64,000 nt of DNA, taken from positions 43,021-107,020 of the forward strand of contig CANHCQ010000011.1 in the NCBI GenBank assembly GCA_947459215.1. Reading direction: 5' to 3'. A program made the translations under genes and the position numbers. Position 1 is the first letter of the stretch. Every line of letters starts with the position of its first letter. This document shows, piece after piece, positions 24,906 to 34,215 of this stretch. The notes under the pieces were generated by a model. The model had not been told where the DNA came from. It searched no databases and saw only the letters and a list, made by a program, of their open reading frames with translations. The stretch is from Phycisphaerales bacterium (lineage in GTDB: Bacteria > Planctomycetota > Phycisphaerae > Phycisphaerales > UBA1924).

Positions 24906-27866
24906 CTAGGGGCACAGCAGCGTGTCGTACGCCACCACGAAGATCTGGAAGTCCTGATCGTCGACCACGGCGTCGCGGTTCAGGTCGGCGGCCATGCTCG
25001 CCGGGGGCACGATCAACTGGTCGTAGTTGACGACGAAGACCTGGAAGTCGAGATCGTCCACCTGGCCGTCGGCGTTGAGATCGCCGACGCACACCGCGGC
25101 CTCGTTGCCGTTGAGGATGCCGTCGAGATCGCGGTCGATGCCAAGACGCGTCTCGCTGCCCTTGGGCACGATGGTCCAGGTCTGCTCGCTGCCGGCGCTG
25201 GCGAGGGCCTTGAGGGCGGCGGAGGTGATCGTCGTATTGGTGTCGGACTTGAAGTTGCCGCCGCCGGTGAAGGACCAGCCGCGTTCGACGCCGTTCACCC
25301 CGGCGCGAACGATCAGCCCGACCTTGCCGCTGTTGGCGATGGTCTCGAAGCTGGTGAGCAGGGCCTGCTGCGCGGAGGACGCGGTCGCGAGCGCGACCAG
25401 CGTCGTCTGCCGCCCCACTGCCGCGTGGGTGTCCTTGCTGGGCGGGCCCGGGGGCTCGAAGACGTTGGTCGCCGAGCCCTGGGGCAAGTCCGACCCGGCG
25501 AACGCGAGCATGAACGCGGTCATGTCCGCGGTTTCCTGGTTGCTCGCGAGTGAGAAGACCGGCTCGGTGACGAAGCGCTCGATGGAATCGACTGAGCCGT
25601 CGTGGAGCAGGCCGAAGCCGCTGGTGTTGTCGAGCTGGGTGGTGTTGAAGCCGGTCTTCTTGTAGAGCGTGCGGAGCTGGGGGACCTTGATGGTGATGTT
25701 CGTCGATCCGTCCACCGAGACGACCGCGTGGTGCCGCTCGCCCTTGGGACCGGGGGCGATCGTGACAAACCGGTTGCCCTGGAAGGTCATGTCGGTGCCC
25801 ATGCCGGTGGGCAGCGTGTGACACTGCACGCAGGAGAGATTGCCGCCGTCGAGGCGACGGGACTGGCTGCGGTAGAGGGCCATGCCGATGTTGGCGTTGC
25901 CGTTGGGCAGGGGCTGGCCGGCAGGACTGAACCGGCCGGTGGTGTAATGCCCGGGCAACGGAAGACTGCTGGGCAGCGTGTTGTCGAGATTGCGGTATGG
26001 ATTCGGCGGGATGGTGATCGAGGCGAGGAAGTTCTCGAACTCCTGCATCGCCGCGGGGTTGGGCTGAGCGTCGGCGCCCTGCAGTCCGGTGAAGGCGCCG
26101 GCGAAGGCTTCGATGCCCGAGCGATCGCCGCGCCAGTGGTGCGGCTCGTGCTCGATGATGTCCTGCAGCGTCTGCGTGGTCATCGGGCCCTTCATGGGAT
26201 GGAAGGGCTGGAAGCCGGTGTTCAGGCCCGGGAAGTTCGCGCCCAGGTTCAGGCCGGTCAGCGCCTGCGTCGAGCCGCTGGGGTCGCCCAGATCCCACGC
26301 GAGGCGGTCGTTGCGCCCGTCCACATGGCACGACGCGCACGAGACCTGGCCCAGGCCTGAGTTGAGGTGCGTGTTGTACAGGTGCACACGACCGGCCTTG
26401 ATCGCGTTGGGCGTCGGGTCAAAAAACGGGACGCGGATGATCTCGCTCCCCCCGCCGCCGCCCGACAGCGAGATCACCGAGATCGAGCCGTCGAACTTAT
26501 TGAGCACGAACAGCCGGTCGCGGCTTTCGTCGAGCGCCAGGCCGGTCGGGCCCTCGCCCACTTCGATCGGCGTCGGCGTCAGCCGCGTGCCGCTGGCGTC
26601 GATCGCGATCACGTTGTTCGAGCCCATGCCCGCGACGTACGCGACCGTTCCCGCGGCGTTCCACGCGATCGCCCGCGGATCGCCCAGCGACTTGTACCGC
26701 TCGCCCACCGCGATGCTCGAGCTGGTGTATGTCAGGTGCGGATTCAGATCCGCCACGTTCGCGCCGAGCGAGACCGGATCGACGTTCGCCACCTCCACCT
26801 TGATGAACGTGCCGTTGATGTTGGGCTCGAAGCGCTTCTCGTTCTGTGCTTCGGTGCCGATCACCGCGATCGCGCCGGTCGCCGGGTTCACGCCCACGCT
26901 CATGCACATCGTCATGAGCCGCGTCGCATAGCTCACCGTCAGCGCGTTCGCGTCGATCACCGCCAGGTCGCGGTCGGGGAGGTCCCAGCCCGGCTGGCGG
27001 CCGGATTTGCTGGCGTTGGGGCCGCTGACGAGGTCGGTCCAGTTGCCGTTGTTGTCGTCCATCCACTGGCCGGCGGCGTTCTTGCGCACGATGAGCCCGA
27101 CCGCCGGGGGCGTGCCCGCGGCGGGGTTCTTGGCGGGGACGAACATCAGGCCGACATTCGGCGGCGGGTTGATCCCGGCGTAGGGTCCGGCCGGATCGGT
27201 GACCACGTTGGGCGGGAAGCCCAGCACCATCGCGCCGGGCATGATGCCGCCGCCCAGGATCGTCGAGCCGTTGCCGGATTCAAAGATCGCCGCGTAGACC
27301 TTGCTGCCATCGGGGCTGACGCCCATGGAGCGCGGAGCCTCGCCCTTGATCGCGATCTCGCTGAGCGCGACGCCGCCGGGTGTGGTGTCGGCGGGATCGA
27401 AGACCTGTACGACCTTCGCCGCGGAACAGGTGACAAAGGCCCGCTGCGGCGTGCCCGCGAAGACCACGTCGCAGGGCTCGTCCTTGGTCGAGATCGTCCG
27501 CACCACCCGCTTGGTGGAAAGATCTACCACGCTGATGCTGTCGGAGATGTGGTTCACCACCCAGACTTCGGTGGCGGTGCGGACGCGAACGCTGACCGGG
27601 TCGATGCCCACGGGGATCGAGCCCGCGGCGAAGGGCAGGCCGCTGGCGATATCGAAGATCTCGAGCCGCGCGTCGGCGGTGTTGACGGCGAGCAGCCGAT
27701 CGCCGAGGCGTTCGAGCGGGTGGACGTGCGGGCTCTCCCAGTTCACGAAGGAACTGGTGACGTAGCGGTCGGCGAAGGGATCGTTCTGACCCGCCAGCAT
27801 CCCCGCCATGCCGGCAGCGGCGAGGGCGATGACCGAGACAAAGACGATTTCGCCGCGATGCCGCAT
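24906..27866 (-). CDS. Exported beta-propeller, di-heme cytochrome and dockerin protein
   Basis: 986 residues with a signal peptide (IVFVSVIALAAAGMAGMLAG). Residues of about 40-480 form a YncE-like beta-propeller with repeats such as VWVVNHISDSISVVDLSTK. Two c-type heme motifs follow, CASCH (about 509) and CVQCH (about 681), in a region resembling di-heme peroxidase or cytochrome-c surface proteins. The C-terminus (about 920-985) has two dockerin-like Ca-binding repeats (DLNADGQVDDLDFQVF; DLNRDAVVDDQDFQIF). It probably works outside the cytoplasm and could dock to a cohesin-like partner, none of which is seen here. Confidence 0.88.
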   Translation of the reverse strand: MRHRGEIVFVSVIALAAAGMAGMLAGQNDPFADRYVTSSFVNWESPHVHPLERLGDRLLAVNTADARLEIFDIASGLPFAAGSIPVGIDPVSVRVRTATEVWVVNHISDSISVVDLSTKRVVRTISTKDEPCDVVFAGTPQRAFVTCSAAKVVQVFDPADTTPGGVALSEIAIKGEAPRSMGVSPDGSKVYAAIFESGNGSTILGGGIMPGAMVLGFPPNVVTDPAGPYAGINPPPNVGLMFVPAKNPAAGTPPAVGLIVRKNAAGQWMDDNNGNWTDLVSGPNASKSGRQPGWDLPDRDLAVIDANALTVSYATRLMTMCMSVGVNPATGAIAVIGTEAQNEKRFEPNINGTFIKVEVANVDPVSLGANVADLNPHLTYTSSSIAVGERYKSLGDPRAIAWNAAGTVAYVAGMGSNNVIAIDASGTRLTPTPIEVGEGPTGLALDESRDRLFVLNKFDGSISVISLSGGGGGSEIIRVPFFDPTPNAIKAGRVHLYNTHLNSGLGQVSCASCHVDGRNDRLAWDLGDPSGSTQALTGLNLGANFPGLNTGFQPFHPMKGPMTTQTLQDIIEHEPHHWRGDRSGIEAFAGAFTGLQGADAQPNPAAMQEFENFLASITIPPNPYRNLDNTLPSSLPLPGHYTTGRFSPAGQPLPNGNANIGMALYRSQSRRLDGGNLSCVQCHTLPTGMGTDMTFQGNRFVTIAPGPKGERHHAVVSVDGSTNITIKVPQLRTLYKKTGFNTTQLDNTSGFGLLHDGSVDSIERFVTEPVFSLASNQETADMTAFMLAFAGSDLPQGSATNVFEPPGPPSKDTHAAVGRQTTLVALATASSAQQALLTSFETIANSGKVGLIVRAGVNGVERGWSFTGGGNFKSDTNTTITSAALKALASAGSEQTWTIVPKGSETRLGIDRDLDGILNGNEAAVCVGDLNADGQVDDLDFQVFVVNYDQLIVPPASMAADLNRDAVVDDQDFQIFVVAYDTLLCP

Positions 27867-28147
27867 GAGGGATCCTCCGTGGGCAGGCTACCGCCGAGCG
27901 GCGCCTGCGGGAAGTGATTGGTGGAGGATTGGGTCCGATTTCGAAGAGTTCACAATTGCCAGCGCGTTGACCGTCCGAGCAGCGGGCTTCAGCCAGCGTG
28001 GAACGTGCCCATGGAAACACCGGGGCGCCATGCATATCGGTGACCCCACGCTCCCCCCCGCTCGCGGGGCTGAAGCGTGCGGCTCGGAGATCCGACCAAG
28101 GTCCGAAAATGTCGAGTTGAGGCGAAGCCGCAGCCGATACTCCTGCG

Positions 28148-29920
28148 ATGTCTCAGGCTCCGGCCACCAATGTCGCGGGGACCGCGCTTGGAAGTGGGTT
28201 CGGCACCGCTGCGCGCAAGCCGCTGCCCGGTCCCGAGAGCGCTGTCGCCGACATTTTTCTCTCGCCGCGGGTCGTCGATAAGCGCACGTTCGAGGAATAC
28301 TCGACCACGCTACAGGCGCTGATCCGCGAGGCGAGCGGCCATGGGCGCACGCTTGAGAGCACCAGCACCGAGATCAAATCGCTCCGCGAGGGTGTTCAGA
28401 CCATCTCGCGCGACCTGCAGACGCGACTCGAAGCGGCGGTGAAGGTGATCCCGTCGCTCGAATCGCGCGTCAGCCGCGCCGAGCAGGTGGCCCAGGACGT
28501 GACCAAGCTCACGGCCGATCCCGAGCAGCTCGCCGAACAGATCCGCCAGAAGCTCCAAGGCTTGGTGAGCGCGAAGGCCGACGAGGTCGAGGCGCTGTGC
28601 CGCCAGGCCGTCGATCGCGCGTGCGCCAGGCTCGACACCCGCCAGCAGGAGATCCTCCGTGCCGGCGAGGAGTTCGAGGCCTTCGTCGCCGCCCGGCTCG
28701 GCGACCTGCAGGCGGCTCATGAGGCCACGCTCGCCCGCATCGAGGCCCGCGAGAAAGCGGCAGCCGACACGCTGACGGGCCTGCACGCCGAGCTGTTCGA
28801 ACGGCTGTCCAAGTCCGAGTCGGCGGCGATGCAGGCGATCGAGGCCCGCGAGCGTGCAGCGCTCGACGCCGTCGTCGATCACCAGCGCCGCGTCATCGAC
28901 CTGCAGGCATCGATCGAGACCAAGCTCGAAGACGCCCGTCGCACCAGCGAATCGATCGCCGACGAGAACCGGCGTGCCCTTGAGACCCAGCAGCGCGAGG
29001 GCGCGAAGCAGATCGAAGAGGCCGAGCAGCAGATGCGGGTCAAGCTCGACGAATTGCGCGAGCTGGCCAATGAGATCGAACGCCGCAGCGAGCAGCGTCA
29101 GGCCGACGCGGCGGCCCGCGAGAGCGCCATCCTCGACCGCGAGCGCCAGATCCAGCAGAAGCTCGACGACATGCTCAACGGCATGGAGGAGCGGCTTGCT
29201 CCGCTGCACGAGCAGGTGGACCACGACGTCCGCGAGCTCGACAAGCGCATCCGACGTGCCCGTGTTGAAGTCGAAGTTGCCAGTGGCCCGGGGATGCAGC
29301 GGCTGGAACAGCTTTGCCGCGCCGCCGCCACGCTGCTGGGCCCGCAGGATGCAGTGAAACTCGGCCTGCCCCCAGGCGAGGCGACGAACTACCCGGGCCT
29401 GGGCACCATGGTCGAGCAGGCCGCCCGCGTGCACGACCGCATGATCGCCAAGGCCGGCGAGTTTGCGGCGCTGGAGCAGCAGGTCGAGGTCGCCCGCCGC
29501 GGCATCGACCGGGCGATCCTCGAGGGCGCCGACAAGATCGATCTGCTTCTCCAGCAGACCGAAGGCCTGGAGAAGGCCGTCACCGACAGCAAGAGCGCCG
29601 CGAAGGAGATCGAGCGGACCGTCGAGGGCCGCATCGATCAGTTGCGTGCCGACGCGCAGGCGTTCCACGAGTACACGACCCGGTTGGGCGAGCACTTGGT
29701 GCGGCTCAACGAGAACGCTGAGCGGCTGGCCGCGGACCTTAACGCCAAGTTTGGTCCGGACGCCAAGCCCGCGGCGTTGGCCGAGCCTTTGTTGCAGCAG
29801 TCGATCGCGGCAGCGGAGACGTTGCGCGATCTGCTCGACAAGGCTGGGGCGACGATCCGGGCGCTGGATCATGTTGCGACGCAGAGCGCCGCGACGCCGG
29901 TCAAGAAGCCCAAGGGCTGA
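28148..29920 (+). CDS. Long coiled-coil protein of unknown function
   Basis: 590 residues, almost entirely alpha-helical and charged. The coiled coil runs from about residue 45 to 570, with heptad-like Leu/Ala spacing and no membrane segment or signal. The N-terminus is Ala/Gly/Pro-rich. It may be a filament, scaffold or chromosome-associated protein. No ATPase head is present, so it is not an SMC protein. It stands alone between repeat-bearing gaps; the 281 bp upstream show nothing distinctive. Confidence 0.7.
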   Translation: MSQAPATNVAGTALGSGFGTAARKPLPGPESAVADIFLSPRVVDKRTFEEYSTTLQALIREASGHGRTLESTSTEIKSLREGVQTISRDLQTRLEAAVKVIPSLESRVSRAEQVAQDVTKLTADPEQLAEQIRQKLQGLVSAKADEVEALCRQAVDRACARLDTRQQEILRAGEEFEAFVAARLGDLQAAHEATLARIEAREKAAADTLTGLHAELFERLSKSESAAMQAIEARERAALDAVVDHQRRVIDLQASIETKLEDARRTSESIADENRRALETQQREGAKQIEEAEQQMRVKLDELRELANEIERRSEQRQADAAARESAILDRERQIQQKLDDMLNGMEERLAPLHEQVDHDVRELDKRIRRARVEVEVASGPGMQRLEQLCRAAATLLGPQDAVKLGLPPGEATNYPGLGTMVEQAARVHDRMIAKAGEFAALEQQVEVARRGIDRAILEGADKIDLLLQQTEGLEKAVTDSKSAAKEIERTVEGRIDQLRADAQAFHEYTTRLGEHLVRLNENAERLAADLNAKFGPDAKPAALAEPLLQQSIAAAETLRDLLDKAGATIRALDHVATQSAATPVKKPKG

Positions 29921-29946
29921 ACCTGCACGAATCTCGGCCGTCCGCG

Positions 29947-30081
29947 CGTCCTCGCCCCGCGAAGCGGGGAGGGGTGATTCGGGCTCGGGCGCGGCACCGT
30001 TCAGGCACCCGCAGTCCCCTCACCTGACTCGACGCTTCGCGTCAAGTCGTCCTCTCCCCGCAGGCGGGGAGAGGAGGCGCT
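29947..30081. repeat. Composite palindromic repeat, copy 2
   Basis: The left module is CCCCGCGAAGCGGGGAGGGG, without the GAGCGAAGCGAG part. The right module has GGCACCCGCAGTCCCCTCAC, the inner hairpin CTCGACGCTTCGCGTCAAG and the end hairpin CTCTCCCCGCAGGCGGGGAG. It fills the gap between the coiled-coil gene and the convergent protease gene. Confidence 0.75.
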
Positions 30082-30105
30082 GCCGAAGCGCTTCGCGTCA
30101 GTCTG

Positions 30106-31620
30106 TCACTTCGCCAGGGCCATCACCACCAGCAGCAGTCCCAGCACGGTTGCGTTGTTCAGGAAGTGTCCGAATGCCGGGCCGATGATGCTGTCACGCC
30201 ATTCGCGCATGAGGGCGAAGGTGAGGCCGATGGCCATCACCGGGCCCAGCAGAAGGAACGGGTAGCCGTGCATCACGCCGAAGGCGATGGCGGAGACGAT
30301 GCCGGCGAGCACGGCGTGGAGGCGGGTGCGGACCGCCCGGTACATCCCGCCGCGGAAGACGGTCTCTTCCACCAATGGAGCCCAGATCGTCGCGAGGGTG
30401 AAGAGCAGCAACAGCGTGAACGCGTCGGCGCGGCTGGCCAGTTCCATGATCGGGTTGCTCTGATCACGCGGGCCCTGACTCGTCGCCGCGCGGTAGATGG
30501 CGTCGAGCACCAGCGACATGACCAACGCTCCCAACACGAGCGGCAGGCCGGCCAGGTACCCGAACATGCCGGCCGCGAGCTCCCGCAGTACACCCCGCGG
30601 AGCCGTCCATCCCGACAGCCGCCGCCACTGCGCGAAGGTCACGCCGAAGAGAATCGGCGTGAACACGGCGAGCGCCACCAGCCACTGGCCCAGGAGCACG
30701 AACGTCGGCAGCCACGCGGGCGGCATGCCGGCGCTGCTGGTGAGCAGCACGAGGACCCACGTGGTCAGTTTGAACGCGAGGAACGTGAACGTGAACCCGG
30801 CGAGCATCTCCCAGCCGAACGAGCCGCCGGGGGCAGGCTTCACAAACCGCGGCTTCATGCGTCCGGTCGCAAACAGCACGATCGCGACGACAAAGCAGCC
30901 GAAGCCCGCGAGGATGCCGCCAAGCATCAGAAGCAGGAATCCCATCATCAGAGAGAAAAGCAGCACTCCGCCGCCGAGAAGGTCGGCGCGAACCGGATCC
31001 GAGTTGGGCTTGCCGTAGGTCATCGCGACCTTGGCAAACCAGCCGTGGCGATCGACGAGCCGCGTCGTGGTGGCGTCGTCGAGCATGCCGCCGGAGTAGA
31101 TCGAACGCAGTGCGGCGATATCGGCGGAGATCTCATCGATTTCCTGCTTCTCTTCGGGCTCGAGCGCGCGAGCTTCGCGGTCGGCTCGATCGGCAAACTC
31201 TTTTTCGAGCTCGGTGAAGGTCTTCTCGGCCTCGGCGGGTCCCTTGTCGCCCATGATCTCAGCGGCGACGATCGCACGCCGCACCTGTTCCGCGGCGTCG
31301 GGCTTGCGATCGGCGTATGGGCTGTCCATCTGCGAGAGCAGCATCTTCCGGGTGCGGTCGTCGGTGGAACCGAGGTCGTACGCGAGCTTGGTCACGACCT
31401 TGGCGGACATGATGAACGGATCGGAAGGATCGAGGGTCCCCGTCGTCGCGACGGCCTTCGCCGCCGAGGACGACGCGCTGGGCGTTGCCTCGGTCTGGTT
31501 CAGGAACATGACGGTGAGAATGCAGACCAGCGCGATGATGCCGCAGACCCACGCCCGCAGGGGCGAGCCGGGATCGGCGGAGCGGGGGTCGTTGGCGGCG
31601 GGAGCGAAGGGATCGAGCAT
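30106..31620 (-). CDS. CPBP-family intramembrane metalloprotease
   Basis: 504 residues. One N-terminal helix (WVCGIIALVCILTVMFL) is followed by a charged soluble region (about 60-200) and then about seven membrane helices. The three CPBP/Abi (CAAX protease-like) motifs are present near the C-terminus: EETVFRG (EExxxR), FGVMHG (FxxxH) and HFLNN (HxxxN). These residues form the glutamate/histidine site within the membrane. The large extra-membrane domain is unusual compared with simple CPBP proteins of 200-300 residues. The substrate is unknown. Confidence 0.88.
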   Translation of the reverse strand: MLDPFAPAANDPRSADPGSPLRAWVCGIIALVCILTVMFLNQTEATPSASSSAAKAVATTGTLDPSDPFIMSAKVVTKLAYDLGSTDDRTRKMLLSQMDSPYADRKPDAAEQVRRAIVAAEIMGDKGPAEAEKTFTELEKEFADRADREARALEPEEKQEIDEISADIAALRSIYSGGMLDDATTTRLVDRHGWFAKVAMTYGKPNSDPVRADLLGGGVLLFSLMMGFLLLMLGGILAGFGCFVVAIVLFATGRMKPRFVKPAPGGSFGWEMLAGFTFTFLAFKLTTWVLVLLTSSAGMPPAWLPTFVLLGQWLVALAVFTPILFGVTFAQWRRLSGWTAPRGVLRELAAGMFGYLAGLPLVLGALVMSLVLDAIYRAATSQGPRDQSNPIMELASRADAFTLLLLFTLATIWAPLVEETVFRGGMYRAVRTRLHAVLAGIVSAIAFGVMHGYPFLLLGPVMAIGLTFALMREWRDSIIGPAFGHFLNNATVLGLLLVVMALAK

Positions 31621-31655
31621 GATCCTTCATCGTACCGGTCAGGTCGCGAGGGAAG

Positions 31656-31883
31656 TTTTTCACCACTGAGTCGTTTTCACCACAGAGACACAGAGGAACA
31701 GAGAAGAAGGGGAGCAGGGGGAGGAGAGAAGCGGGGTGCTGAAAAGCAGGCGTTTGGGAAGCCGTGGCACGAGGAACGTCAACAAGTTTCCAACAGCACG
31801 ATTCTGCTTCACACCTTCGAGACCTTGGAGCCCTTCGAGTTGAAGCCTCTTCTCTGTGCCTCTGTGTCTCTGTGGTTCAATCC
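31656..31883. repeat. CACAGAGACACAGAGG dispersed inverted repeat
   Basis: The left arm ACCACAGAGACACAGAGGAA (from 31679) and the right arm ending CTCTGTGTCTCTGTGGTT (to 31877) are inverted copies about 140 bp apart, with a TTTTCACCACTGAG lead-in on the left. The right arm runs straight into the lpxC stop codon. The right side, from CTTCGAGACCTTGGAG (31816) to TCAATCCG (31883), is repeated in direct orientation at 34112-34171. Confidence 0.65.
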
Positions 31884-32809
31884 GTCTCGAGCACCCGACG
31901 GCAGAATTCGTGCGTCAACGCGTGCCCGGATCGGACCGCCCGCACGTCCGCGATCAGGCGGCCGCCGAGGAGTGCCAGGTCGCCGATCAGGTCCAGGAGT
32001 TTGTGGCGAGCCGGTTCATTGCCAAACCGCAGCTCGTTGTCGATGGGGCGGCCGTCAGGAGCGATGACAAGCATGTCCCGCGGCGTGAGGTGCGTGAACA
32101 ACCCCGCGGCCCGCATCGCCTGGGCCTCGCGCTCGAGGCAGAACGTCCGCGCGGGGGCGATCTCACGCCGGTACTCGGCGGCATCACCCGACCACTCCGC
32201 GGCTTGATCCCCGATCCCCGACCCCGGTGGGTACGACAACTCATAGCGATACCGCAAGGTCTCGCTCGGCGCCGCCTCGATGAATGCCCCGGTTTTGGAA
32301 TCGTCCACCCGAATTGAGCGACGAAGTCGGCTCGCTCGACTCCCCCTCCCAGAGGGAGGGGGCCGGGGGGTGGGTTCTGCCTTCTTGTCTTCTTCCTGAC
32401 CTATCCGAGGCTTCCTCGAAGACTCGTCAGCCTCGGCGTCTGAAGACGCACACACGAGTCCCAATGCGTCGATGGCGCGCACGAAGTCAAGCGCCGAGCC
32501 GTCGAGGATCGGGACCTCGACGGTTCCTCCGACATCGTCCGTCGCGCGCAACGTTACCGCGGCGTCCCAGATGTTCAAGCCCGCGAGCGCTGACAGCGCG
32601 TGCTCGATGGTCAGGGCCGACGCTCCGGCGTGTTGGATGTTGGTGCTGCGTCCGCCCAGCGGGCCGCTGGCGGGAACAACCTGAGACACGTGTGCGGCGA
32701 TCGGTCGCCCCGCCACTGTGAACGCGACGCCGGAGGCGGGTGCGAACGCGATCGACGCCTCGCGCCCCGTGAAGAGCCCGCGTCCGGTGATGGTGCGCGA
32801 TTCACTCAT
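31877..32809 (-). CDS. lpxC: UDP-3-O-acyl-N-acetylglucosamine deacetylase LpxC
   Basis: 310 residues from the ATG at 32809 (MSESRTITGRGLFTGREA). This is the zinc enzyme of the first committed step of lipid A synthesis. Visible motifs are TIEHALSALAGL with a zinc His, HKLLDLIGDLALLG with zinc His and Asp, and the catalytic His of SGHALTHEF. About 30 residues at roughly 136-165 (Lys/Glu then [11 protein letters not shown]), in the linker between the two domains, come from a dispersed palindromic repeat. It is the last gene of ompH-lpxD-lpxC. Confidence 0.93.
   Translation of the reverse strand: MSESRTITGRGLFTGREASIAFAPASGVAFTVAGRPIAAHVSQVVPASGPLGGRSTNIQHAGASALTIEHALSALAGLNIWDAAVTLRATDDVGGTVEVPILDGSALDFVRAIDALGLVCASSDAEADESSRKPRIGQEEDKKAEPTPRPPPSGRGSRASRLRRSIRVDDSKTGAFIEAAPSETLRYRYELSYPPGSGIGDQAAEWSGDAAEYRREIAPARTFCLEREAQAMRAAGLFTHLTPRDMLVIAPDGRPIDNELRFGNEPARHKLLDLIGDLALLGGRLIADVRAVRSGHALTHEFCRRVLETD
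32341..32383. repeat. CTCCCCCTCCC palindromic element inside lpxC
   Basis: TCCCCCTCCCAGAGGGAGGG followed by GGCCGGGGGGTGGGTTCTGC. The inverted core CCCTCCC-AGA-GGGAGGG and the GGGGGTGGGTT tail are shared with in-gene copies at 49284-49320 (thiC) and 58061-58118 (lipoprotein). It is translated in lpxC in the antisense orientation relative to the element. Confidence 0.7.
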
Positions 32810-32908
32810 GCCATCTGATCCCGGTGGCCCGGACGTTCCGTCTTTGCTTCTGCTTTTTCCGGCCTCCGCCCGCACAGGCGGGACGCCTGTGCCGCCTGAA
32901 GCAACGCT

Positions 32909-34009
32909 TCAGTGCGACAGATCGCCGATCTTGAGCTTCTTTAGCACCGAAGACAAGCGGCGGAAGAGCGCGAGGTTGCGGGCGGCTTCCTTGGCGGGCA
33001 TCGCGGGAGCGCCGAGCCACGTTTCGCCGGCGGGGATGTCGTTCATCACGCCACCGTTGGCGCCGACGCGGGCCATGTTGCCGATGGTGATGTTGTCGGC
33101 GACGCCCACCTTGCCCGCGAGCATCACGCCATTGCCGAGGGTGACCGAGCCCGAGAGCCCGACCTGGCCGCAGATGATGCATGACTGCCCGATGCGGCAG
33201 TTGTGCCCGATCTGGACGAGGTTGTCGATCTTGGTTCCGCTGCCGATGGAGGTCGAGCCGAACTTGGCGCGGTCGATGCACGTGCCGCTGCCGATGTCGA
33301 CGTGATCACCGATCACGACGTTGCCCAGATGGGGGATGTGGACGAGGTATCGGCCGCGGCCGCTGGGGTGCGGCTGCATGGTGTAGCCAAAGCCGTCGGC
33401 GCCGATGACGACCGACGCGGCGACGTTGCAGTTGTTCCCGATCACGCAGCGATCCAGCAGCGAGACGCTGGGGCCGAGCACGGTGTCGGTGCCGATGCTG
33501 GCCTCGGCCCCGACGTACACGCCGTGGACGAGCACGCTGCGGGCTCCGATCTTGGCGCCCGGTCCAACAGTGCACATGGGGCCGATGCTGGCGGCAGCGT
33601 CGATGCTCGCTGTCGGATCGACCTTGGCGGTCGGATCCACGCCGCGGGCGGGGGCGGCCTTGGCGGGCGCGAGCGCGGACAGGATCTTCAGCTGGGCGTC
33701 GTCGGCGTTGGTGACGATGACGATGGCGCGGCCCTCGCCGGTGGGAGGAACATCGACGCCGCGGACGAGCACCGCGACCGAGGCGTGGCTCTTGGCCCAC
33801 AGGGCCGCGTACTTGGCGCTGCGGATGAAGGTCACGTCGCCGCTGCTGGCGTGATCGATGCCCGCCACGCCGCGCACGGCGATGTCCGCCGAGCCGACCA
33901 ACTCGCCCCCGAGCAATGCGGCGAGCGAACCGGAAGTCATCGCCGCGCTGTTTGCCGCACCGGGCTTCGCTTCGGAAATCGAGTCGATCTGGGTCATGGC
34001 GAGGGTCAT
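32909..34009 (-). CDS. lpxD: UDP-3-O-(3-hydroxyacyl)glucosamine N-acyltransferase LpxD
   Basis: 366 residues. It has an N-terminal uridine-binding region ([18 protein letters not shown]) and then a left-handed beta-helix of hexapeptide repeats, including [16 protein letters not shown] and [19 protein letters not shown]; the His of QIGHN is the expected catalytic base. The C-terminal helix ends [17 protein letters not shown]. It adds the second acyl chain in lipid A synthesis. The start may be 34009 or the second ATG at 33997. It lies between ompH and lpxC, as often in Gram-negative bacteria. Confidence 0.93.
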   Translation of the reverse strand: MTLAMTQIDSISEAKPGAANSAAMTSGSLAALLGGELVGSADIAVRGVAGIDHASSGDVTFIRSAKYAALWAKSHASVAVLVRGVDVPPTGEGRAIVIVTNADDAQLKILSALAPAKAAPARGVDPTAKVDPTASIDAAASIGPMCTVGPGAKIGARSVLVHGVYVGAEASIGTDTVLGPSVSLLDRCVIGNNCNVAASVVIGADGFGYTMQPHPSGRGRYLVHIPHLGNVVIGDHVDIGSGTCIDRAKFGSTSIGSGTKIDNLVQIGHNCRIGQSCIICGQVGLSGSVTLGNGVMLAGKVGVADNITIGNMARVGANGGVMNDIPAGETWLGAPAMPAKEAARNLALFRRLSSVLKKLKIGDLSH

Positions 34010-34111
34010 GGGGAAGGGGAGTGGAGCGGGGGAGCGGGGGAGCAGGGGAACAGGGGAACGGGGGAACAGGAGAGATGCCGGGCGCGGTTGAAGTGGTCCG
34101 TTCTTTGGATC

Positions 34112-34171
34112 CTTCGAGACCTTTGAGTTGAACTTCTTTTCTGTGAGTCTGTGAAACCTGTGGGGTCAATC
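34112..34171. repeat. Second copy of the lpxC-flanking repeat
   Basis: CTTCGAGACCTTTGAGTTGA, then CTTCTTTTCTGTGAGTCTGT and TGTGGGGTCAATCCG, match 31816-31883 in direct orientation with small gaps. The two copies bracket lpxC and lpxD. Purine-rich (AGCGGGGG)n-like low-complexity DNA (34017-34070) precedes it. Confidence 0.55.
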
Positions 34172-34178
34172 CGGAATC

Positions 34179-34206
34179 AACCCGCCGCGGCTTCCCGCGG
34201 CGGGTT
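34179..34206 (-). terminator. Strong hairpin after ompH
   Basis: AACCCGCCGCGG (34179-34190), a 4-base loop, and CCGCGGCGGGTT (34195-34206) form a perfect 12-bp stem 9 bp downstream of the ompH stop on the minus strand. There is no real T run, so it may only attenuate read-through into lpxD or stabilise the mRNA end. Confidence 0.55.
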
Positions 34207-34215
34207 GTGGAGTGT

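Noticed and set aside
26367..27917. 516-codon plus-strand frame inside the cytochrome/dockerin gene
   Set aside because: Arg/Asp/Val-rich antisense translation without motifs; the minus strand has heme and dockerin motifs.
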